From NCBI GenBank assembly GCA_032622095.1, contig CP136062.1, positions 198,653,887-198,717,886 on the forward strand: a stretch of DNA of 64,000 nucleotides. Direction: 5' to 3'. The notes below the pieces were generated by a model that saw nothing but the letters and a program-made list of their open reading frames with translations, searched no databases and was not told the DNA's origin. Shown piece by piece: positions 56,498 through 64,000 of this stretch. Position 1 is the first letter of the stretch. Each line of letters opens with the position of its first letter. Source of the stretch: Siphonodentalium dalli. Lineage: Eukaryota > Mollusca > Scaphopoda > Gadilida > Siphonodentaliidae. The position numbers and the translations under genes are program-made.

Positions 56498-57777
56498 GTA
56501 AATACTGTGGTTGTTTGAAATTGACTCTGAAACAAAAGAGTGAATATTGCTACATGTATATCAAGATGGATTATCAAAACAGTGAAATGTGCAAAACAGA
56601 AGAACCAAAGTATAATGTAAATCTGCGACAATATTAAACTTCACACATTGCAATTAATGCACACAGTTAACTTGGTGCATGCAATGCTTGCGAATCAAGC
56701 CATCAAAAACCTTCAGCTCAGGTCTTGCGAATTGATTTGATGTAATTCATAATCGTCTGTCTGATTCGATTTAATTTGAAATTGGCTGTCCTGATTCAAA
56801 TTTTATCGAATCATTTCTACCAGATGCATTCTGAATTTCTGATGGTTTCAACAGATTAAAATATTTTTTTATTTTTGGAGAGAAGATACTTCGCGGTATA
56901 ACCTCAACCATACATACATATAACAATGTCGCAAAGGATCTATAAATACATGTAGATTGCACAATCTCTGTATAATAACTGCAGGATTCCAAGAATTGTG
57001 GGTCACACAGGTGGGTAACAATTAGCGAATTACATACAAAATAATTTGGCAAACCTCGCCAGCCTCTGCTCTGTATACTTGTACTATCACAGGTCAAGGT
57101 TTGGAATCATGCTAAACAGAGTTACTGCCATTCCAGCATTCATCGCAGTCACATCCCTTTGTACTTGAAATAATAACTCTGTTTACACATTCTAGTAATA
57201 ATTTGTTTCTTGTTGCTTCTGGTATCATCATATTAGTGGTAGATGGTCTATTGCAAAGAAGACACACTAATATGGTTCGATAATACAATATCCATTGATG
57301 ATCTCTTTTCTGTATGGTGTTTCTGATTCATTATGGTTACCGATTTAAGTGTTCTTCGAATTGTTTCATATCAACATTTTTAATACACCTGAGACAACAT
57401 TTCGATTTCGCGATTTGATGTGAAACGTTTGCCCGACTCAACTTAAGATTCTATTTGAAATGAAAACCCCTGATTCGCAGGGACTAGCTACTTTAGCTGT
57501 AGTTAATATCTCAATGATTGTTATTCTGACAAGTATGATTTTGGCCTTTAATTTTTTTTAATTCCTTAGAAAATTAAAAGCCAAAATAATACAAGTGAAA
57601 ACTGAATGCAATTGAAATCACTATTTAGATATTTTAATTTTTATCACAAAAAATATATGCCTTATCTCTATAGTGTAAAAGAGTAGCGACATTTATATCA
57701 GTTGCATTATGATCTATTGGCTATTCTTAAATGGGCCCATTATTTTAAAAACTGGTTTGAAAATACCCTTTACTACT

Positions 57778-57896
57778 TAGCTCTCGGAGAGAGCTTTCCG
57801 ATGAATGGCAACAAGCCATATTTCCGACTAAATCCTGAAAAGTTACCCATAATTCTGCTTTGGTTAAGAGGTCGATTAATTAGAGCATTACTGTAT
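57778..57896. mobile_element. Right half of the CAGTAATGC palindromic MITE
   Basis: gagagctttccgatgaatgg, caacaagccatatttccgac and gaaaagttacccataattct, ending gcattactgta: half of the 54827-55805 type, left half lost. Confidence 0.65.
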
Positions 57897-58369
57897 CTCT
57901 TTCAGATAAATATAGTATTTTGTGTTGATAAGTTGTATAAAGCAGATTACAGATAATGAAACATCCTTCCCAACTTGCAGTCTAAGGTCGACTCTGCTAT
58001 ATGAGAGTAATGGAACGGACATTCGACATAAATCAGCGTCTAGAACTTCTGATATCACAAGTTGGTTTAAAGATAGTGTATCTCTTCTGGGCCACAATTA
58101 CAACAACAACAATATAATATTTATAAAGCCCAATTTCAAGACTACAAATCACTTGTTCTGTGACAAACACTGACAAACTGAAGATTGAGTAGTTTGTCTA
58201 TAAAGTGATGATAAAGTCGTTTATTCCTGATGTTACAGAACAAGATATCTGACATACTGAGAGTGTTAACAAGATAGAGTTCTCCCGCTTTCTATGCTCC
58301 GATCGTTTCACTGAGATCGCCTGAACTTCCATGGCCAATTTGTTCTAAAAATAAGCCCGTTAAACTATC

Positions 58370-58520
58370 CCAAACGTAGTCCAACAAATTAGACTATTCG
58401 GATTAATACATATTTTAATATTTGGACATTTACGATGAGGGATTAAGGCCACATAAATGTCCAAATATTAAAATAGCCATTAATCCGAATCGTCTAATTT
58501 GTTGGACTATCCCAAACGTT
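58370..58520. repeat. Long inverted repeat, arms about 60 bp
   Basis: tcccaaacgtagtccaacaa, attagactattcggattaat and tttaatatttggacattta pair with their complements at 58450-58520. An element-like hairpin with a 20-25 bp loop. Confidence 0.7.
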
Positions 58521-58573
58521 TGTAATTGTATTATACATGTACAAGAAAAATCAAAATAAAAGTAGTACTAGTA

Positions 58574-58836
58574 TTAACCCTTTTGTGGCAGGAGCTGTGC
58601 TGGTGCACCATTAAATATCCCATACCAGCACATTCTCTTATATATGCGAGTCTCCCATCGGTAGCCTTGCGTACATAAGAGAATTCACTGGCTCATAAGG
58701 TCATGGTAAATATTGTTAGGCCAATGCATTCTCTTATATGTGCGAGGCTCCCTGTGGGAGACTAGCATATATAAGAGAATGCATTGGCACAGGGTTTTCA
58801 CTAAGTTTTAGAAAGCTCCAGTCATGGAAGGGTTAA
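58574..58836. mobile_element. CCCTTTCATGA-family MITE, complete
   Basis: TTAAcccttttgtggcaggagc left, aagctccagtcatggaaggg then TTAA right; two hairpins of about 30-bp arms separated by aaggtcatggtaaatattgt. Confidence 0.8.
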
Positions 58837-59896
58837 TTCATAGAAGTGTTTCCAGATATGGCCATGGTCTTTGATTTATATTAATATTTTAAAGGTACTC
58901 AATCCGATCAGATGGTCCCCATATCATCAAGATACAACAACAAAATTTCTTAAAATTACGCTTTAGTTATCAGAATTGATTAAATGCAACAAAATAATGC
59001 TAACCACTGTCAACTATGGTATCAAATTTCCCAAAACGTGTTATCAACATTTTGTTCAACGAAATATAGCCGTATTATGACTTGAGTATCAATGAAATTT
59101 GGCCGTATTGCCACTTGATTTTAGAGTTATCCATCTTCATTCGCAATTTTGTCAGAGACCGTCCGTTTGACCACGTTTTTTCTGGGCCACAAATTATTGC
59201 ACATATCAAGAAATAACAAACTTAAAAAATTGATATCTGATCACTCCGAAGCCAAAGAAATAGTAATTTAGGAGCATTAATTCGGATAATGCAGCCTTTA
59301 TACTGCGGAAACTGTATAAAACTTGTTAGGAAGACATACACTATCTTTAATAGTTGAAGGAAACTCTGTATCAAAAACTATATTCATGCAGTTCTAGTGA
59401 CAAAAGGCTTTGCTAAGTCAGATCATTATCAGTATTATCACAGGGTTATTCATATCATTTAATTGTATTTAATTTTTTTTATCTTTTTCATGTTATTCTT
59501 AGTCGAGAGGTTTCATAAATTCTAATTCTAAAATGTTGATTTTCAATTTTCAAAACAGTTACTGGTAGGATAAATCTGATTGGATCTTTTTGAAGAGGAA
59601 TGGCTGGAGCGCGTTTCCTCCATATCCTGAGGGAAAGAGGCTAATCGAACCTGCTAAAATCATCAAAACTAAATGTATCTCACTGCTTAATAATTTTTAT
59701 TTCTAAAATATTGAATAAAACCATGAAATCATGTTTATCTCATCAACTTGGAGATATACGAAAATGAAAGTTTTTTCCTTTAAACTGTGGTATCATGCAA
59801 AGATATTACCAGATATTAGTTTTTTGTGTCACCTGTAGAAGCCCACCATCGATGTGATTCCTTCACAATGAAGCAATATCTTTGGTTTCACGGTTG

Positions 59897-60137
59897 TTAG
59901 CTCTTTCATGACTGGAGCTTCCTGAAATTTTGCGAAAACCCTGTGCCAATGCATTCTCTTATATGGTCTCCCATATGGAGCCTTACATATACAAGAGTAT
60001 GCATTGGCTTAACAATATTTACCTTGACTTTGTAAGCCTGTGCATTCTCTTATATATGCGAGGCTCCCTATGGCGGACTCACACTATGATATATAAGAGA
60101 ATGCACTGGCACAGGATCTTTAATGCTGCACCAGCGG
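59897..60137. mobile_element. CCCTTTCATGA-family MITE, right terminus missing
   Basis: Starts TTAGctctttcatgactggagc, two hairpins, then ctttaatgctgcaccagcgg and no terminal inverted repeat. Confidence 0.7.
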
Positions 60138-60342
60138 GGTGAAAAAAAATGACTTGAGCACAATTTATTCTCAAAAATAATTTTTCTAGGCATTTCAGAA
60201 CATACTAATGCTGATGAAGTGAAAATAATTTTTTGGTATATATAGGGGGAGATATCCTGTTACACTGGATTTAAGCCTCTGTTGAAAATTTTGAAAATCT
60301 TGGAAAATATCCATGTATGGAAAGTGTAACCTTAATTGTATT

Positions 60343-60640
60343 ATACAATGTTGTGTACAGTATGTGTTTTTCTTGTACTCGTCCAGGTTGTGGTGAAAAG
60401 TCCAATATTACTTTTCACCACAACCTGGACTCATACAAGAAAACACATACTGTACACAACATTGTATTGTGACATGTTTATTATCTATCTGTATTCTGTA
60501 TGTTTATCCAAATGACATTATAATAACTGATAATTTTTATACAAGTCATCCAATATGACTTTCGGGAGTCCAATATGACTTTATCCCGGATTATCATGTG
60601 ACGGCTTTTGCCCAATCAGAATTAGTTACAAATTAGTGAA
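60343..60640. repeat. Inverted-repeat element related to 1131-1910
   Basis: Near-perfect palindrome 60343-60467 (arms contain acaatgttgtgtacagtatg and gtccaggttgtggtgaaaag), then agtccaatatgactttcggg and gacggcttttgcccaatcag at the end. Confidence 0.7.
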
Positions 60641-60861
60641 GGGGATGTATAATAATATAATAGCAGCATGACGATAAAGCAATATCAATTTGGATATTTC
60701 ATAAATGTTATGACCTACAGGAAAACTATCACAATTCTATCTGTTTTGTGATTTTGCAAAATCTTTCTATTGTTGTCCTAGGGTCGCTAGGGAGACGGTG
60801 ACGGTTACTACACTCCTGTCATGCTACTGTATACTATAAAAATGGTGACCTGGCTCGAGGG

Positions 60862-61702
60862 AAATATTGCGGATTGTAAAATCACACCCAATGGGAAATT
60901 AACATAGGCTTTTAATATGAGGTATAATAATTGGCATTGTTAATACCAATCAATGGTGGTCAAGAAAAGTCTTTAAGGGGTACTTTACTCAAAATTGTCT
61001 CAAATGTAGTTGTTGGTTTCTATATTCTCTGCTTCGTAGAATAAGGTAACCAGATTTCCATTATTTGACTGTCAGCTGAATACGAAGCCAGAATGCAAAA
61101 AATAGAATGCTCGTTGTCGATGTATTTTTGTACAGTCTACACAAGGGGAGACTATCCGCAATGTTGCCCTCGAGCCAGGTCACCATTGTTTTTATTATAC
61201 CGAATAACCATGTCAGCAGTTCTGAAAATTTAAAAATAAAGAGGATGTTTACTTTGAAGAATGCGGAAGTCGTCTGAATCGTGACGATTTGGGGTTTCCG
61301 GTTTGAATGTCACTGTCAAAATACATCATAAAATTTCGTTCGGGTGCTTCCGTGAACATGTTCGGGCTCTTTCGGTCAGAGCGGTAAACATTGCAAAAAA
61401 TGGTGACCGGCAATGTTTCATGGGCGGGAAACATTGCAAATTGTAAAATCACACCCTATGGGAAATTAACATAGGCTTTTAATATGAGGTATAATAATTG
61501 GCATTGTTAATACCAATCAATGGTGGTCAAGAAAAGTCTTTAAGGGGTACTTTACTCAAAATTGTCTCAAATTATGTTGTTGGTTTCTATATTCTCTGGT
61601 TCGTAGAATAAGGTAACCATATTTATATTATTTGACAGTCAGCTGAATACGAAGCCAGAATGCAAAAATAGAATGCTCGTTGTCGATGTATTTTTGTACA
61701 GT
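60862..61702. repeat. Direct duplication, two near-identical 275-bp copies
   Basis: 60862-61136 and 61430-61702 share ggattgtaaaatcacaccc, aacataggcttttaatatga, accaatcaatggtggtcaag and ctttaaggggtactttactc, with few differences. The segment between holds gggagactatccgcaatgtt and a tggtgacc(t)gg motif that recurs at both borders. Confidence 0.85.
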
Positions 61703-62122
61703 TTTCAGGCAAATGTATCAAATAAATGTTATAGTATATGCTGTAGTATATGCATAATAGTCCCAGATACACATTTATTTTATTATAAAGTCAATGAGTG
61801 GCTTGAGTTCACTCCTGGTATCAACATAATTTTTTACACGATCTTTGTCACATCTAACGCATGCGTTATCCAATCCACTATCTGTCAATTAATTCTATTA
61901 CGTCCTGTACAATGTACATGGAAATTCTTAACTGAATTTATAGTTGGAGCCATAAATTAAATTGATGTTAAATTATTAAATTTGATATTAAGATAACCTG
62001 TTAACCTGAACAGAATACATCTTCGACTCAATTTATTTATTATTATTATTCTATATATTTTCGATATTAGATCATTGTTATTACTGGGAATATATTGAAA
62101 TTGACGCACAGTCTCCCTTTAA
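61539..62122. mobile_element. TTAA-flanked element, AGGGGTACTTTACTC-type end
   Basis: TTAAggggtactttactcaa left; gacgcacagtctccctttaa right. Similar to 18751-19118 (same ctgaatacgaagccagaatgc-like and cgttgtcgatgtatttttgt interior). The terminal match is imperfect, so this is an older or rearranged copy. Confidence 0.6.
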
Positions 62123-63016
62123 TACAAGTTTTAAGTTGTTTATTGTTATATCTTTGTCACTTTTTTGAAAATCATGTTTACATATTACTGTGATATTTGT
62201 AATGAAATAAAATGTACTAAAATCAAATGTTATTTTGTCTAATAAATATTGTTTTAAAGACACATGGCGGTTTGCGCTCCAAACTACAGCAAATAACATT
62301 CGCTTTTGAATTTTTCATGGTATCAAAATTGGTTGATAAATAGCTGAACTAGATACTTTCACTGGTCCAATTAAGTTTCCTTTTATGTGAACCTTGGCCA
62401 ATACCATTCTTCGCAAACTTAGACTACCTTTCTACGAGCGAGAAAGTCTTGGATGACCTCATAACAAATACAAGTCAAACACAATGTATGGTCCCATACA
62501 AAAAGGGTGCCATTTGTATTCATAGGAAACCAAGGAATATTGCGTTATCTTAAAGATGGTCTATCTCAATTGACAATAGGATTTCAAAATCAATCCTAAC
62601 TAATATAATTCCTTCATTTTCTCGCCTAGGTATGTGAGGAATATGCTTTCACCCATCCCTGCAGTTTATTGGCTTGATAGGAAATGCACCTTTTGTGGCT
62701 TATTTTCTAAGTGTCTTTCATGCTGCTTATTTTCTTGAATTTCCAGTGAAATACAAGAACCCAGGGTATTTTTACAATTTTGTGTCAAATATAGGCATAA
62801 TTTGACAAAAATCAGCTCAAATAAAGGTGAAAACATACATTTTTCTAAATTGCAGTCTTGTGATATATTTTCAGGTTGCTACCTATTGTTATTATTATTA
62901 AACTATTTATGGTCATCGGCCCTACACGAAAATGTTATATTTAGACAGTATATTTTTGAAGCAATGAGTATTTGATCAATGTTTATTGTACCAGGGTCTG
63001 TAAATAGGCTTATTTG

Positions 63017-63136
63017 GTTGTAGTTCAAGTCTTCTCGTACTAAAACCAGCTAAGATATTGGGATGGAGATGCTGGTATTTACCAGCACCTCCATCCCAAT
63101 ATCTTAGCTGGTTTTAGTACGAGAAGACTTGGACTA
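63017..63136. repeat. Near-perfect palindrome, arms about 52 bp
   Basis: agtcttctcgtactaaaacc, agctaagatattgggatgga and its complement surround a tiny loop (gatgctggtatttaccagca). The sequence around it is AT-rich and without genes. Confidence 0.8.
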
Positions 63137-63254
63137 ATTTGGTTGGTACTATAATTTCCTATATGCTTACATACTGATTTATGCTGTTTTGATGACTTTA
63201 CATCTGTCAATTAAGCCAGATCTATGGTGCTTCGACATCAAAATCTGCCAAAAT

Positions 63255-64000
63255 TACCACCCACTTTTTAGCTCACTTGAGTTGAAGTCTCTGGCAGAGC
63301 TATAGTCATCACTCGTCATACATGTATGTCCATCCATTCGTCCGGCCATGAACAATTCTTTAAACTTCTTCTCCGGAACCATAAGACCAAATGAGTTCAT
63401 ATTTGGTGTGGATTTTTCCTTTGTGTTTCACATTAAGATTTGTTCAAATGAGTTCACTGGGTCAAATTGGTTCATATTTGGTATGAATGGTCCTTGGGGT
63501 TCAGATTTGTTCAAATGAGGTCACTGCATTAAATGTGGACGGATCCAGGGACATAACTCCAAAAAAACAAAAATGTCAGATTCAACTCCTTGCTCAATTT
63601 AACATAAAAAACTAAAAATTAAATGGAAAATAAAATTTAGATTTTTTTAAATTTCTAATTTTAAATTTAAATTTTGAAAAACTAACCATGTTATAACATC
63701 CGTCAGGGTACACTGGCTCACCCCATCAAATTTCAAGGTGGACACCCCCATATCATCTCCCACTGTTCAACGAAGACCCTCTACCCATGTCCCTCTTTAG
63801 AACTACTTATTTTTAAAGTGATTTGACAAGTACTGACCATTGTAGTCTTCAGAGTCCCAGTCTTTACAGTCTGGTGAGCGACCCCATAGTCATTGACTGT
63901 CTTGTTCTATGAATCCAGAAGTGTCATGCAATTGAGGATTTCTATTTTTTTCTTAATCGCAGTCATGTGACATATCTTAAGGTTGCTACCTATTGTTATT
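63255..64000. repeat. Diverged repeats of a tagctca-type element at the window end
   Basis: Begins tttagctcacttgagttgaa, includes gtccatccattcgtccggcc and two or three copies of caaatgagttcatatttggt. Resembles the class of repeats at 48840-49430 and 21577-22395. No coding content was seen from 54120 to here. Confidence 0.45.

Overview
This is a eukaryotic (animal) genomic window. Genes are split into short exons with GT/AG borders, separated by AT-rich introns full of transposable elements. A mollusc, probably a bivalve, is my inference from the abundance of short TTAA-flanked repeats, tacatgta motifs and repeats ending in runs of acggacggac. No rRNA, intact tRNA or CRISPR was seen.

Minus-strand gene, positions 24535 down to 58: twelve consecutive coding exons of a P4-ATPase of the ATP9A/ATP9B class. 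I rebuilt each exon from splice sites and reading phase. Together they give 540 codons with no frame break, from the DEMPLM-containing N-terminal tail to the SSPDE motif of the N domain. The first exon lies upstream and was not found; the rest of the N and P domains and the C-terminal membrane segments lie beyond the left edge. One exon, encoding transmembrane segment 4, sits at the end of a 75-bp tandem array. Each array unit copies the splice acceptor plus most of the exon, but carries an in-frame stop.

Positions 30300-40650, between the genes: a transposon nest. It holds a worn LINE fragment, a 1.73-kb MULE-like DNA transposon with 24-bp terminal inverted repeats, a frameshifted CR1/L2-like LINE fragment, and a well-preserved I-clade-like LINE. 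That LINE has a zinc-knuckle ORF1, a 982-aa endonuclease/reverse transcriptase and an RNase H part. It is split by a 5'-truncated CR1/L2-like LINE in antisense.

Plus-strand gene, positions 44449-54119 (a possible first exon at 40964): five exons of a CAP-Gly domain protein that I cannot name. Its CAP-Gly domain lacks a canonical GKNDG motif, and its C-terminus is charged and probably coiled-coil.

Positions 54120-64000: no gene recognised, only MITEs, inverted repeats and duplications.

Across introns and flanks lies a dense set of non-autonomous DNA elements. Most have TTAA at both ends (piggyBac-like) and termini beginning CCCTTT. Several distinct terminal families carry the same hairpin core. 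There are also a hAT-like element with an 8-bp target duplication, a mariner-like palindromic MITE, and several tandem repeats.
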